64,000 nt of DNA, from positions 1-64,000 of the forward strand of contig NZ_JAODNV010000008.1 of NCBI RefSeq assembly GCF_025398195.1. Reading direction: 5' to 3'. How positions within the stretch are numbered: position 1 is the first letter of the stretch; each line of letters opens with the position of its first letter. A program made the position numbers and the translations under genes. This DNA is from Chelativorans petroleitrophicus (GTDB lineage: Bacteria; Pseudomonadota; Alphaproteobacteria; Rhizobiales; Rhizobiaceae). Shown here one piece after another: positions 8,657 to 18,550 of this stretch. A model generated the notes under the pieces. That model ran no database searches, was not told the origin of the DNA, and was given only the letters and a program-made list of their open reading frames with translations.

Positions 8657-9355
8657 TCATTGCTGTTCAGTTTGCGCCAGTTGCGGCGCTGAGCACGCCT
8701 CGGGCCTGGCGAGCGCCCGTAGACTTGCAAAGGCCGAGGCAACGATCTGCCTGATCGCCTCCTCCTGGTCGCTGCCGTCCACCGCCCCGTCCGACAGGCG
8801 GTCGATGCGCTGCGGATTGATGAGGGTATAGTAGAGCGCGCCGAGCAGGAACTGACTGCGCCAGACGATGTCGTTGCGGTTGGCGCCCGGCAGGCATTCG
8901 GCAATCGCATCGATGAAGGCGCGCGTGGTCTTGTCGAACGACCTGGCGATGATTTCGCGCGCCTGCGGGTTGCCTTCAGCCGACAGAATGGCGCGCATGC
9001 GCGTGAAGCGCGCGCCGCCCCCGGCAAGATCGTCCGAGGAGGAAAAGGCCGGCAGGAGATAGGCCCGCAAAATGGCCGTCAGGCGCTCGTCGGGATCCTC
9101 GATCCGCTTCGCCTCGCCGATGAGCTCCAGCCGGCGCGCGTTCATCGGGCGCGTGTGGCGCGTGTAGATCGCTTCCAGAATGCCGCTCTTGTCGTGGAAA
9201 TGGTAGGTGACGCTGCCGACATTCACCTTCGCCTCGCGCGCGATCTCGCGCAGCGACACCGCACCGAAGCCGCGCTGCGAAAAGAGGTTTTCGGCAGCTT
9301 CAAGGATTGCGGATCTGGGGTCGGCTGCAGCCGGCGCTTTCGGCATCGGTGACAT
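8657..9355 (-). CDS. TetR-family transcriptional regulator of the aromatic operon
   Basis: The 232-residue protein has an N-terminal TetR helix-turn-helix (about residues 16-60: AILEAAENLFSQRGFGAVSL, then REIAREAKVNVGSVTYHFHD) and a longer ligand-binding C-terminal half. It is the first gene of the operon rather than divergent from it, and the transporter follows 17 bp later. A perfect palindrome 51 bp ahead of its start is the obvious operator. The simplest model is a self-repressing operon released by an aromatic acid or ring-cleavage product (inference). Confidence 0.87.
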   Translation of the reverse strand: MSPMPKAPAAADPRSAILEAAENLFSQRGFGAVSLREIAREAKVNVGSVTYHFHDKSGILEAIYTRHTRPMNARRLELIGEAKRIEDPDERLTAILRAYLLPAFSSSDDLAGGGARFTRMRAILSAEGNPQAREIIARSFDKTTRAFIDAIAECLPGANRNDIVWRSQFLLGALYYTLINPQRIDRLSDGAVDGSDQEEAIRQIVASAFASLRALARPEACSAPQLAQTEQQ

Positions 9356-9405
9356 TTCATCCTGACGGGAGGACTCGTTAGCGCCGTCATTCTCACTTGT
9401 CCATA

Positions 9406-9429
9406 TCTCTTGTACAAATGTACAAGAGA
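9406..9429. promoter_or_regulatory. Perfect 24-bp palindrome, probable TetR operator
   Basis: Arms TCTCTTGTACA (9406-9416) and TGTACAAGAGA (9419-9429) are exact reverse complements around AA. It lies between the Tm-1-like gene and the TetR gene, 51 bp upstream of the TetR start. Length and near-zero spacer suit a TetR dimer or dimer pair. I found no convincing -35/-10 pair around it. Confidence 0.75.
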
Positions 9430-9511
9430 ATTACCCACATGATAAATCCGGATAGCCGGCGAGCAGTCGAGCTCCGTCAGCTAAAGCGAGGGAGGCAAAA
9501 AGGCGGGGTGC

Positions 9512-10729
9512 TCAGACCGGATGCGCCGGCGCAGCAGCCATGATTTCCCGAAAGTTGGCGACCACAGCCGCGGCAAAGGCGGGGTCGTTGATGTTGGCGT
9601 CGACCTCTATAAGGCGGCGGTTTTCCGCCTCCACCCAGCCCCGGCGAATGGCATCGAACAGCGCCCGGTCGGCTTCCGGGTCGTGGAAGGGCTGCCCGGG
9701 CATGTCGATGGCCGATACACCGTCGAGCGGCAGAAGGAAACGGACCGGCCCTTCCATTCGGTTGAGCCGCTCGACGATGAAGGCGCCGATGGCGGCATTT
9801 TCCTCCGCCGTCGTGCGCATCAGCGTCACCTGCGCGTTGTGCATGTGGAGGTTTCGCGTCCTGAATCGTTCCGGCACGGTCTCGCGCGCCCCAAAATTCA
9901 CCATATCGACAGCGCCCACGGAGCCGATATAAGGAACTTTCGTGCGGATGATGCTGCCGAAGCGGTCTTCCGTGGCTGGAAGAACGCCGCCGACGAGAAG
10001 ATCGGCCACTTCGGTAGTGGTGAGATCGAGGACGCCCCTGAAGAAGCCTGAATCCGTAAGCTTTTCCATAGACTGCCCGCCAGTGCCAGTGGCGTGGAAA
10101 ACAACGACGTCGTAATCGGGTTCGAGCGCGGTGCGCACCTGCGTTACGCAGGGGGTCGTAACGCCGAACATTGTCACGCCCAGCGCGGGCCGGCTTTCCT
10201 GCGAGGTGGAAACGGCGTTGAGCACCATGCCCGCGGCGGCGTGGGCCGCGTTCGCAATGACCTGGCGCGAAATCGCATTCAGGCCGGCGATGTCCACGAC
10301 CGAATACATCATGGCGATGTCGCTCGGGCCGACATAGGGCGCCGTGTTGCCGGAAGCGACGGTGGACAGCATGAGCTTGGGCACGCCCACCGGCAGCCGG
10401 CGCATCGCTTCCGTCACAAGAGCGGTGTTTCCGCTGCCGCCAAGCCCCAGGACGCCGCCAACGTCATCGCGGGAAAGCAGGAAGTTGCCGAGAGCCTCCG
10501 CCATGGCCGAGACCGCCCTGCCCCTGTCCTTCAGGGAAAGCACGGCATCGGCCCCGCCGGGATGATGAGCGGCGACGGCGCTTGCCGGAATATCCGCATC
10601 CGTGGTGGATTGCTGCGTGCCGACATCAACAAGACAAACCTCGACACCGGCGGCTGCCGCCATCGCTTTCGCGTAGCGCAGCTCCTCGCCCTTGGTGTCC
10701 ATCGTGCCGACGACATAGAGCTTCTTCAT
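9512..10729 (-). CDS. Tm-1-like ATP-binding domain protein (UPF0261)
   Basis: The 405-residue protein starts [20 protein letters not shown], the hallmark of the UPF0261 / Tm-1-like family. It continues with [34 protein letters not shown]-like text and [14 protein letters not shown]. The tomato Tm-1 protein binds ATP and inhibits tobamovirus replicase; the bacterial role is unknown. In other bacteria this gene often sits beside a TIM-barrel 'PEP hydrolase-like' partner gene, which is absent here. It is well spaced from TetR (156 bp) and may be a separate unit. A good ribosome site (GGAGG, 6 nt) precedes the ATG. Confidence 0.85.
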   Translation of the reverse strand: MKKLYVVGTMDTKGEELRYAKAMAAAAGVEVCLVDVGTQQSTTDADIPASAVAAHHPGGADAVLSLKDRGRAVSAMAEALGNFLLSRDDVGGVLGLGGSGNTALVTEAMRRLPVGVPKLMLSTVASGNTAPYVGPSDIAMMYSVVDIAGLNAISRQVIANAAHAAAGMVLNAVSTSQESRPALGVTMFGVTTPCVTQVRTALEPDYDVVVFHATGTGGQSMEKLTDSGFFRGVLDLTTTEVADLLVGGVLPATEDRFGSIIRTKVPYIGSVGAVDMVNFGARETVPERFRTRNLHMHNAQVTLMRTTAEENAAIGAFIVERLNRMEGPVRFLLPLDGVSAIDMPGQPFHDPEADRALFDAIRRGWVEAENRRLIEVDANINDPAFAAAVVANFREIMAAAPAHPV

Positions 10730-11025
10730 CGGCCTCCTCCCTCCCTTGCTGTGCGCCCGATGAAACGGACGAAGGATAACTGCAGGAGGGCGAGGAGCAA
10801 AGAAAAAGGCGCGACGGCTGGAGAGCCGCGCACGCCTTGCTGGTAGACCGCCAATCCGGTTGCAAGATTAGCGATGGTTATCGTGCAGGCCGGATACCGC
10901 CATTCCTGCGGTGCCCGGCCGCGCACGAAAGTCCATTCTGCGAATGGCTTGCCCCTGGAGATTGGCGGGGCGGAGACGAGAGCCGCCTGACCGTTCTCAG
11001 GCGGCAGCTCAATGGGAAGTCCGTC
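10730..11025. other. Intergenic stretch without a convincing gene
   Basis: About 296 bp lie between the Tm-1-like gene start and the 3' end of the small secreted-protein gene. Short open frames here have no ribosome site and no recognisable product. The only structure I see is the stem-loop at 10982-11005. The promoter of the Tm-1-like gene is expected here, but I cannot place it. Confidence 0.5.
10982..11005 (-). terminator. Stem-loop after the small secreted-protein gene
   Basis: GCCGCCTGA (10982-10990) and TCAGGCGGC (10997-11005) pair perfectly over a 6-nt loop. The hairpin starts 20 nt after the stop codon on the minus strand. A clear U-tract is missing, so termination strength is uncertain. 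Confidence 0.5.
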
Positions 11026-11325
11026 CTAGTCCAGGTTCGGGTAGACGAACACCTTGCCCCTCAGCTGAGCCGGAGCTTCGGCCGAGGCAGAGGCAGTCGC
11101 CTGGATGTTGTCATCCTGCGACAGCTCGACCGGGAGCTGATCCTGGTCCACGCTCGGATGGACGAACACCTTGCCGGAAAGGCGAGCCGGAGCCGGAGCA
11201 GACACAGTGGCCGTGGTAATGGGGTCCACCTGCCGGCGCAGCTCGGGCGGCAGATCGTCCTTGGCGAGCGCCGGACCGGCTAGAAGGACAAGACCGAGGG
11301 TTGCAAAAACTGTCTTACGGTACAT
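11026..11325 (-). CDS. Small secreted protein with a 37-residue tandem duplication
   Basis: The 99-residue product has a signal peptide (MYRKTVFATLGLVLLAGPAL, cleavage near ALA). Two ungapped 37-residue repeats follow, at residues 24-60 and 63-99. Each opens with (D/Q)LPxEL, has an Ala/Ser/Thr/Pro middle and ends with LxGKVFVxPxxD. The mature protein is therefore almost entirely the two repeats joined by Gln-Asp. The start at 11325 is chosen because AAGGAG sits 6 nt before it; an ATG two codons upstream touches that site. I do not recognise a family. A periplasmic or exported role is inferred from the signal alone. It is divergent from the LysR gene. Confidence 0.72.
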   Translation of the reverse strand: MYRKTVFATLGLVLLAGPALAKDDLPPELRRQVDPITTATVSAPAPARLSGKVFVHPSVDQDQLPVELSQDDNIQATASASAEAPAQLRGKVFVYPNLD

Positions 11326-11356
11326 GGTCATCTCCTTGGGAAGGATATTGGTCTCT

Positions 11357-11384
11357 CTGAGGGGGCCGCTTATGGGCCCCTCAG
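11357..11384. promoter_or_regulatory. Near-perfect inverted repeat between secreted-protein and LysR genes
   Basis: CTGAGGGGGCC (11357-11367) and GGGCCCCTCAG (11374-11384) pair with one mismatch over 6 nt. It lies in the divergent promoter region, 32 bp upstream of the secreted-protein start. It could be a leader stem-loop or a regulator site. The sequence alone does not decide. Confidence 0.35.
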
Positions 11385-11460
11385 CGCCCGCTTTACGTGG
11401 GAATGGGTGCGTGATAAAAAAACAGCGATAATTTTGATCTTGTTGTTCAGGAAATCTGAA

Positions 11461-12393
11461 ATGACGATCGCTCCAGGATTGAGCCTGGACCAGCTCCGGG
11501 TCCTTCTAACGGTAGCGGATACTGGCAGCTTCGCCGCAGCGGGACGGCGGTTGAACCGGGCCACCTCCGCAATCAGCTATGCCATCGATGCGCTTGAAAA
11601 CCAGCTTGGGCTTCCCCTCTTCGAAAGAGGCGGCACGCGCAAACCCAAACTGACGCCTGCCGGCCAGGCCGTGGTGGCCGAGGCACGCTCCGTCATGCAC
11701 GGCGCGGAGATGCTGCGGGCGCGGGTCAAGGCGCTTCATGACGGCTTCGAGTCAGAAATCTCGCTGGCCGTCGATCAGATGTTCCCGCACGAGCGTCTCG
11801 TCTCGCTTCTCGCGGCTCTTCATGCGCAGTGCCCGAACGTACCGGTGCGGCTTCAGACCACCATAAAGGGCGGCGTGGAACAGGCCGTGCGCAGCGGCGA
11901 AGCGAATATCGGCGTGGGCGGTTCGATGCACACCGGTGGTGACGGGCTCACCGCGATCCAAATCTCAGGCGTTCCGGTCATTCCCGTCGCGGCACCCAGC
12001 CATCCGCTGGTGACGGCCGGTCGGGTCAGGCCCGGCGCCGCACGCGAGCATCTGCAGCTTCTTCTGGCCCACAGCGAAGAGGCCATCCCCACTACCAAGC
12101 GCCCCTGTTTCGTGGTCGCGGCATCCGTGTGGCGGGTGGGCGATCTGGCGACCCTGCGAGCGCTGCTGCTTGCCGGCGTGGGCTGGAGCGGCATGCCCGA
12201 GCCCATGGTGCGCGAGGATATTCAGCACGGCCGCCTGAGGATACTCGACCTACCGGATTTTCGCGGCGCCGAATATCCGCTCCATGTGACCTATCGGACC
12301 GATGATCCGCCCGGCCCGGGCGGGCGATGGCTGATCGACCGATTGCTGGAGCAGGAGGCCTGGTCGGCGGACACGGCCGTACGCGCGGCCTGA
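11461..12393 (+). CDS. LysR-family transcriptional regulator
   Basis: The 310-residue protein has the LysR N-terminal HTH (LDQLRVLLTVADTGSFAAAG, then RRLNRATSAISYAIDALENQ; about residues 8-66) and a periplasmic-binding-like effector domain. The start at 11461 follows AGGAA by 7 nt; the longer frame from 11407 has no site. The gene is divergent from the small secreted protein and convergent with chrA, so the secreted-protein gene is its likeliest local target (inference). The inducer cannot be told from sequence. Confidence 0.88.
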   Translation: MTIAPGLSLDQLRVLLTVADTGSFAAAGRRLNRATSAISYAIDALENQLGLPLFERGGTRKPKLTPAGQAVVAEARSVMHGAEMLRARVKALHDGFESEISLAVDQMFPHERLVSLLAALHAQCPNVPVRLQTTIKGGVEQAVRSGEANIGVGGSMHTGGDGLTAIQISGVPVIPVAAPSHPLVTAGRVRPGAAREHLQLLLAHSEEAIPTTKRPCFVVAASVWRVGDLATLRALLLAGVGWSGMPEPMVREDIQHGRLRILDLPDFRGAEYPLHVTYRTDDPPGPGGRWLIDRLLEQEAWSADTAVRAA

Positions 12394-12460
12394 ATCGGCT
12401 GAGCGGGATGCGCCGCCTGGCGCCTCCCGCCGGCATGTATCCGGAAGAAGTCGCTACGGC

Positions 12461-13681
12461 TCATAAGCCGATGAGGACGCCACCCGCGGCCGAGACGGCC
12501 ACCACCAGCCAGGGCGGACATTTCCACACCATCAGAAACACGAAACAGGCAAGCGCGAGCACAAACGCTCGCGGACTGGTGATCGCGCTTACCCAAACGG
12601 GCTGGTAGAGGGCTGCGCCCAGAATTCCTACGACGGCAGCATTGGTGCCGCGTATCGCCGCCTGCGCCGCCGGCCAGGTTCTGAACCGATCCCAGAAGGG
12701 AATGACGCCCACGAGCAGCAGGAGGCCCGGGAGGAATATGGCCACGAGCGCGAGGGCCGCCCACGCGAGACCTTCCAAGCCGGGCTCCATGACCGCCCCG
12801 AGATAGGCGGCAAATGTGAAGAGCGGTCCCGGCACTGCCTGGGCTGCGCCGTAGCCCGCAAGGAAGCTGTCGGCCGGCACCCATCCTGTGTGGACGATCT
12901 CCGCTTCAAGAAGCGGCAGAACCACGTGGCCTCCGCCGAACACAAGCGCCCCGGCCCGGTAGAAGGCGTCGAAAACGGCCAACGCCTGCGTACCGGTTGC
13001 CGCCGCCAGAACCGGCGATCCAAACAGGACGAGGAAAAACAGAAAAAGCGCCATAAGGCCCGCAACGGGTGAGACAGGAAAGGCAAGATGCCCGGAGACG
13101 GCTTCCCCTTGCGCCCTGCACAGCCAAAGCCCTGCAAGCCCGCCCATCAGGATCGCGAGTATCTGGCCAAGAGAACCCGATACGAAGACGGCGAGGAGAA
13201 CGGCGCCTAGCGCAATGCTTGCGCGTTCTCTGTCGGGGCAAAGGCTCTTCGCCATGCTCCACACGGCCTGGGCGACGATGGCGACGGCGACGATCTTGAG
13301 ACCGTGGAGAATGCCGGAGCCGGCGGGTCCCGCGAGACCGCTGGCGCCATATGCGAAAAGCATGAGCAGGATCGCGGATGGCAAGGTGAACGCCGTCCAC
13401 GCCGCCGCCGCGCCAGCTGCACCGGCCCGGAAGAGGCCGAGCGCGAAGCCGACCTGGCTCGAAGCGGGGCCAGGCAGGAACTGGGCGAGCGCGACGAGAT
13501 CGGCAAATTCCTTCTCGCCGAGCCACCGGCGTCGGGTGACGAACTCATCGTGAAAATAGCCCAGATGCGCAATCGGGCCGCCGAAAGAGCTCGCACCCAG
13601 CTTCAGGAAAGCGGTGAAGACTTCGGTCGCGCTGCCTGCGGGCTTGCCGCACCGGCCGTTGCCCGCCTCCATGTCGTTCAT
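12461..13681 (-). CDS. chrA: Chromate transporter ChrA, two-domain form
   Basis: The roughly 406-residue membrane protein has two homologous chromate-transport halves. The first holds FLKLGASSFGGPIAHLGYFH and AQFLPGPASSQVGFALG; the second holds AGALVFGGGHVVLPLLEAEI and AQAVPGPLFTFAAYLG. These FGGP / FGGG and PGP motifs define the CHR family, which extrudes chromate from the cytoplasm. The ATG at 13681 (MNDMEAG) is chosen; a frame upstream to 13729 is Arg-rich and unlikely. It converges with LysR. No chrB regulator is adjacent. Confidence 0.88.
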   Translation of the reverse strand: MNDMEAGNGRCGKPAGSATEVFTAFLKLGASSFGGPIAHLGYFHDEFVTRRRWLGEKEFADLVALAQFLPGPASSQVGFALGLFRAGAAGAAAAWTAFTLPSAILLMLFAYGASGLAGPAGSGILHGLKIVAVAIVAQAVWSMAKSLCPDRERASIALGAVLLAVFVSGSLGQILAILMGGLAGLWLCRAQGEAVSGHLAFPVSPVAGLMALFLFFLVLFGSPVLAAATGTQALAVFDAFYRAGALVFGGGHVVLPLLEAEIVHTGWVPADSFLAGYGAAQAVPGPLFTFAAYLGAVMEPGLEGLAWAALALVAIFLPGLLLLVGVIPFWDRFRTWPAAQAAIRGTNAAVVGILGAALYQPVWVSAITSPRAFVLALACFVFLMVWKCPPWLVVAVSAAGGVLIGL

Positions 13682-13910
13682 GCGCCCGTGCCTGCTGTTG
13701 TGCCTCGTTCGCCCGCCGATACGGCGCACGCGAATTCAAATCAATCGGCGAACCCACATTTTGTCCGGCAGCCGGGGCCGCTGAGTACACGAGCGGGCCG
13801 TATATGCTTCCCGCAGACGAACACAATAATGTGTGCAGAAATGAGTTTCCGGGAACGCACGCTGCATTACCATGCGGCCAGTTCAGCCTGCATCGCATGA
13901 GGATTAATCG

Positions 13911-14851
<941 letters not shown>

Positions 14852-14852
<1 letters not shown>

Positions 14853-15496
14853 TGTCCTTCACCGCACCCGCCCGGACGAGGCCGAAAACATCCACTGGCG
14901 CCCCGTGGCGTCCGCCGCGCGGGCTTGTCTATCTCGTGGGCGTCATCCCGGCTGCCTGGATCCTCTTTCTGGGTTTTACCAACCAGCTGGGCGCAAACCC
15001 GATCCGCACCCTCGAGCAGGAACTCGGCATCTGGACCCTGCGGTTCCTCATCGCCACGCTGACGGTCACGCCGCTGCGCGACCTCTTCGGCATCAACCTG
15101 CTGCGCTACCGGCGCGCGCTCGGGCTTCTGACCTTCTACTACGCGCTCATGCACCTTTCGGCCTATTTGCTTCTGGACTACCGCCTCGATTTCGCAGCCA
15201 TCGGCGCCGACATCGTCAAGCGGCCCTACATCACCTTCGGCATGCTGGCCTTCGCGATCCTCATCCCGCTGGCGCTCACCTCCACGGACCGGGCGATCCG
15301 TCGCCTCGGGAAGGCATGGAGCAGGCTTCACCGCTGGGTGTATCTGGCCGCAGCGGCAGCGGCCCTGCATTTCGTTCTCGTCGTGAAGTCCTGGCCGCTG
15401 GAGCCGCTGATCTACGCCGCGATTATCGCCGGGCTTCTCGGCTACCGGTTTCTGAAGAAGCTGCGCAGACGGCGACCGCGGGCGGCTTCCGCCTGA
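14852..15496 (+). CDS. msrQ: Heme-binding membrane subunit MsrQ (YedZ)
   Basis: The 214-residue membrane protein of the ferric-reductase-like family passes electrons from quinol to MsrP. It has about six hydrophobic segments. Heme-ligand-type histidines occur in FYYALMHLSAYLLLDY and in RLHRWVYLAAAAAALHFVLV. The start codon overlaps the msrP stop, so the two genes are translationally coupled. Length and motif order fit the family. Confidence 0.92.
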
Positions 15497-15616
15497 GAAT
15501 CCCGGGTCCACTCAGTCGCACTGCGCCAATGGAGAGCCTGCACCTTCCGGCCGCCAAATCCCGTTTGAGCGATGGATTTATCCGTGACAGGATGATGCGG
15601 CATGTGGAGGACTGCA

Positions 15617-16453
15617 ATGATCGTCGACACCCATCTTCATGTCATCGACCAGTCGGTGCTGGCCTATCCTTGGCTTTCCGGGACACCTGCACTCAACCGG
15701 AACTTTTCCTACGAGACCTATGCGCGGGAGGCGAAGCGCGTGGGGATAGAGGCCACGCTGCACATGGAGGTGGATGTCGCCGCCAGCGACATGGAGGCGG
15801 AGACTGAGAATGTGGCCCGGCTCGTCGATCAGCCCGGAAGCCTGATCGTGGGTGCGATCGCCGCCTGCCGCCCCGAAGACGAGACCTTTCCCGCCTATCT
15901 GGAGCGCCACAGGGACAATCCGCTCATCCGCGGTTTTCGCCGGGTTCTGCACGTGATGCCGGATGACCTGTCGGAGCGGCCGCTTTTCCGGGAGAACATC
16001 AGACGCCTTTCCGGCACGGGCCTGACCTTCGATCTGTGCGTGCTGCCGCGGCAGCTTCCGCAGACCATCGCGCTGGTGGACCTTGCGCCCGACGTGCAGT
16101 TCATACTTGACCATTGCGGCGTGCCCGACATCAAGTCGGAAGAGATGCACCCCTGGCGCGAGTTGATGAGCGAGATTGCCAGAAGGCCGAACGTTGCGGG
16201 CAAGATATCCGGCGTGATCGCCTATGCCGATCCGGAGACGTGGACCGTCGAGACGCTGCGGCCGTGGGTGGAACACACGATCGAAGTCTTCGACTGGGAC
16301 CGCGTGGTCTGGGGCAGTGATTGGCCGGTCTGCACGCAGGGAGGCAGCCTGTCCACATGGGTTGCCGCCACCCACGCGCTCATTGCCGGAGCCAGCGAGG
16401 AAGAGCGCCGGAAGCTCCTGTCGCAAAACGCGCGACGAATCTGGCGGCTGTAG
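15617..16453 (+). CDS. Amidohydrolase-family lactonase (L-fuconolactonase-like)
   Basis: The 278-residue TIM-barrel protein has MIVDTHLHVID at the N-terminus, VQFILDHCGVPDIKS in the middle and VVWGSDWPVCTQGG near the end. This is the COG3618 pattern of sugar-lactone hydrolases, to which LigI also belongs. The start is set by GGAGG 6 nt before the ATG at 15617; a frame from 15602 adds five residues without a site. No sugar operon adjoins it, so the lactone is unknown. It converges with ilvD. Confidence 0.82.
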   Translation: MIVDTHLHVIDQSVLAYPWLSGTPALNRNFSYETYAREAKRVGIEATLHMEVDVAASDMEAETENVARLVDQPGSLIVGAIAACRPEDETFPAYLERHRDNPLIRGFRRVLHVMPDDLSERPLFRENIRRLSGTGLTFDLCVLPRQLPQTIALVDLAPDVQFILDHCGVPDIKSEEMHPWRELMSEIARRPNVAGKISGVIAYADPETWTVETLRPWVEHTIEVFDWDRVVWGSDWPVCTQGGSLSTWVAATHALIAGASEEERRKLLSQNARRIWRL

Positions 16454-16506
16454 GCGTGTCCCCTTCTTGAGGCAGTGCTACCCTGGCACGACGGCTCTCT
16501 GTCACT

Positions 16507-16539
16507 GTGCCGCCCCCTGCCAAAAGCAGGGACCGGCAC
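16507..16539. terminator. Long stem-loop between convergent amidohydrolase and ilvD genes
   Basis: Outer arms GTGCCG (16507-16512) and CGGCAC (16534-16539) enclose inner arms CCCTGC (16515-16520) and GCAGGG (16526-16531) with a CAAAA loop and a 2-nt internal mismatch on each side. Its position between two converging 3' ends fits a bidirectional terminator, though no strong U-tract follows. Confidence 0.55.
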
Positions 16540-16579
16540 GTGAAGCCTTTATCAGAGTGAAGCGGTTTAACCTTGCAGC

Positions 16580-18415
16580 TTAATCCGGCACGTGGCGCAC
16601 GGCGCCCTGCGCGGCACTCGTCGCCATGGCGGCATACGCCCTGAGCGCGGCCGTCACGCGACGCTTGCGGGGCGCTGCGGGCTTCCAGCCCAGCGCATCC
16701 TGCTCCGCGCGGCGGCGGGCAAGTTCGGCATCGTCCACCGCGAGCCGGATCGAGCGGTTGGGTATGTCGATCTCGATGATGTCGCCTTCGCGCACCAACC
16801 CGATCGTGCCGCCTTCGGCCGCCTCAGGAGACACATGGCCGATGGAAAGCCCGGACGAGCCGCCGGAGAAGCGCCCGTCGGTCACCAGCGCGCAGACCTT
16901 GCCCAGCCCCTTCGACTTCAAATAGCTCGTGGGATAGAGCATTTCCTGCATGCCGGGCCCGCCGCGCGGCCCCTCATAGCGGATGAGGACCACATCGCCC
17001 GGCTTCACCTCGTTGCCCAGGATGCCCTTCACGGCCGCATCCTGGCTCTCGAAGACGCGCGCGGGACCTGAGAATTTCAGGATCGACTCGTCCACGCCGG
17101 CCGTCTTCACTATACAGCCGTCTTCCGCGAGGTTGCCCTTGAGCACTGCCAGGCCGCCATCCCTGGAGAAGGGATGCTCGATATCGCGGATCGCGCCGTT
17201 CTCGCGGTCGAGATCGAGTTCCTTCCAGCGCCGGTCCTGACTGAAAGCTTCTTGCGTCGGCACGCCGCCGGGAGCGGCGCGGAAGAATTCGTGCACCTTC
17301 TCGCCCGTGGTGCGGCGGACGTCCCAGCGTTCGATCGCCTCGCCCAGGGTTGCGGTGTGCACCGTGGGCACATCGCGATGGAGGAGCCCTCCCCGGTCGA
17401 GCTCGCCGAGAATGGCGAAGATGCCGCCTGCGCGGTGCACATCCTCCATGTGCACGTCTGCCTTTGCCGGCGCCACCTTGCAGAGGACGGGAACGCGCCG
17501 CGACAGGCGGTCGATGTCGTCCATGGTGAAGTCCACCTCGGCCTCGTGCGCCGCAGCCAGAATGTGCAGAACCGTGTTGGTGGAGCCGCCCATGGCGATG
17601 TCGAGCGTCATGGCATTTTCGAACGCCTTCTTCGTGGCAATCGAGCGCGGCAGAACGCTTTCGTCGTCCTGCTCGTAGTAGCGCTGGGCGAGATCCACGA
17701 TGAGATGACCGGCCTCCACGAAAAGCCGCTTGCGGTCCGCATGCGTGGCAAGGGTCGAGCCATTGCCGGGCAGCGAAAGGCCAAGCGCCTCGGTCAGGCA
17801 GTTCATGGAGTTGGCGGTGAACATGCCGGAGCACGAACCGCAGGTGGGACAGGCGGAGCGTTCGATCACCTGCACGTCTTCATCGGAGACGTTGTCATCG
17901 GCGGCCGCTACCATGGCATCGACAAGATCAAGCGCATGGGTCTTGCCCGAAAGCACCACCTTTCCGGCTTCCATAGGCCCGCCGGAGACGAAGACGGTGG
18001 GGATGTTGAGCCGCATCGCCGCCATCAGCATGCCGGGCGTGATCTTGTCGCAGTTGGAGATGCAGACCATCGCGTCGGCGCAATGGGCGTTCACCATATA
18101 TTCGACGGAATCGGCGATCAGCTCCCGCGAGGGAAGAGAATAGAGCATCCCATCGTGGCCCATGGCGATACCATCGTCCACCGCGATGGTGTTGAACTCC
18201 TTGGCCACGCCGCCCGCCGCCTCGATTTCGCGCGCGACAAGCTGGCCGAGATCCTTGAGATGCACGTGACCCGGCACGAACTGAGTGAAGGAATTTACCA
18301 CGGCGATAATCGGCTTGCCGAAGTCGGAATCCTTCATGCCGGTGGCGCGCCATAGGCCGCGCGCACCGGCCATGTTTCTGCCGTGGGTGGTCGTGCGGGA
18401 ACGATAGGGTGGCAT
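16580..18415 (-). CDS. ilvD: Dihydroxy-acid dehydratase
   Basis: The 611-residue full-length enzyme carries out the third step of valine and isoleucine synthesis, dehydrating 2,3-dihydroxy acids to 2-keto acids. The Fe-S Cys motifs are clear: [13 protein letters not shown] and [39 protein letters not shown] marks the C-terminal substrate region. The N-terminus ([19 protein letters not shown]) is the usual one, which supports the start. It stands alone between an amidohydrolase and an S41 peptidase, not with other ilv genes. No attenuator was seen upstream. Confidence 0.96.
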   Translation of the reverse strand: MPPYRSRTTTHGRNMAGARGLWRATGMKDSDFGKPIIAVVNSFTQFVPGHVHLKDLGQLVAREIEAAGGVAKEFNTIAVDDGIAMGHDGMLYSLPSRELIADSVEYMVNAHCADAMVCISNCDKITPGMLMAAMRLNIPTVFVSGGPMEAGKVVLSGKTHALDLVDAMVAAADDNVSDEDVQVIERSACPTCGSCSGMFTANSMNCLTEALGLSLPGNGSTLATHADRKRLFVEAGHLIVDLAQRYYEQDDESVLPRSIATKKAFENAMTLDIAMGGSTNTVLHILAAAHEAEVDFTMDDIDRLSRRVPVLCKVAPAKADVHMEDVHRAGGIFAILGELDRGGLLHRDVPTVHTATLGEAIERWDVRRTTGEKVHEFFRAAPGGVPTQEAFSQDRRWKELDLDRENGAIRDIEHPFSRDGGLAVLKGNLAEDGCIVKTAGVDESILKFSGPARVFESQDAAVKGILGNEVKPGDVVLIRYEGPRGGPGMQEMLYPTSYLKSKGLGKVCALVTDGRFSGGSSGLSIGHVSPEAAEGGTIGLVREGDIIEIDIPNRSIRLAVDDAELARRRAEQDALGWKPAAPRKRRVTAALRAYAAMATSAAQGAVRHVPD

Positions 18416-18550
18416 CGTAGACGGAAATCCTTATCTCGATTGCGGCGAGCTCCTGCCAGTCGCAGGTCTCATACGACCTTCGCTAGCACAATGCGGGTGC
18501 GAACGCCAATCCTGCGCGCGACCGCTAACGGCATGCTCTGAGCCCGTATT

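Noticed and set aside
10726-10926. 66-residue minus-strand open frame upstream of the Tm-1-like gene
   Set aside because: No ribosome site, no domain, and it overlaps the expected promoter region of the Tm-1-like gene.
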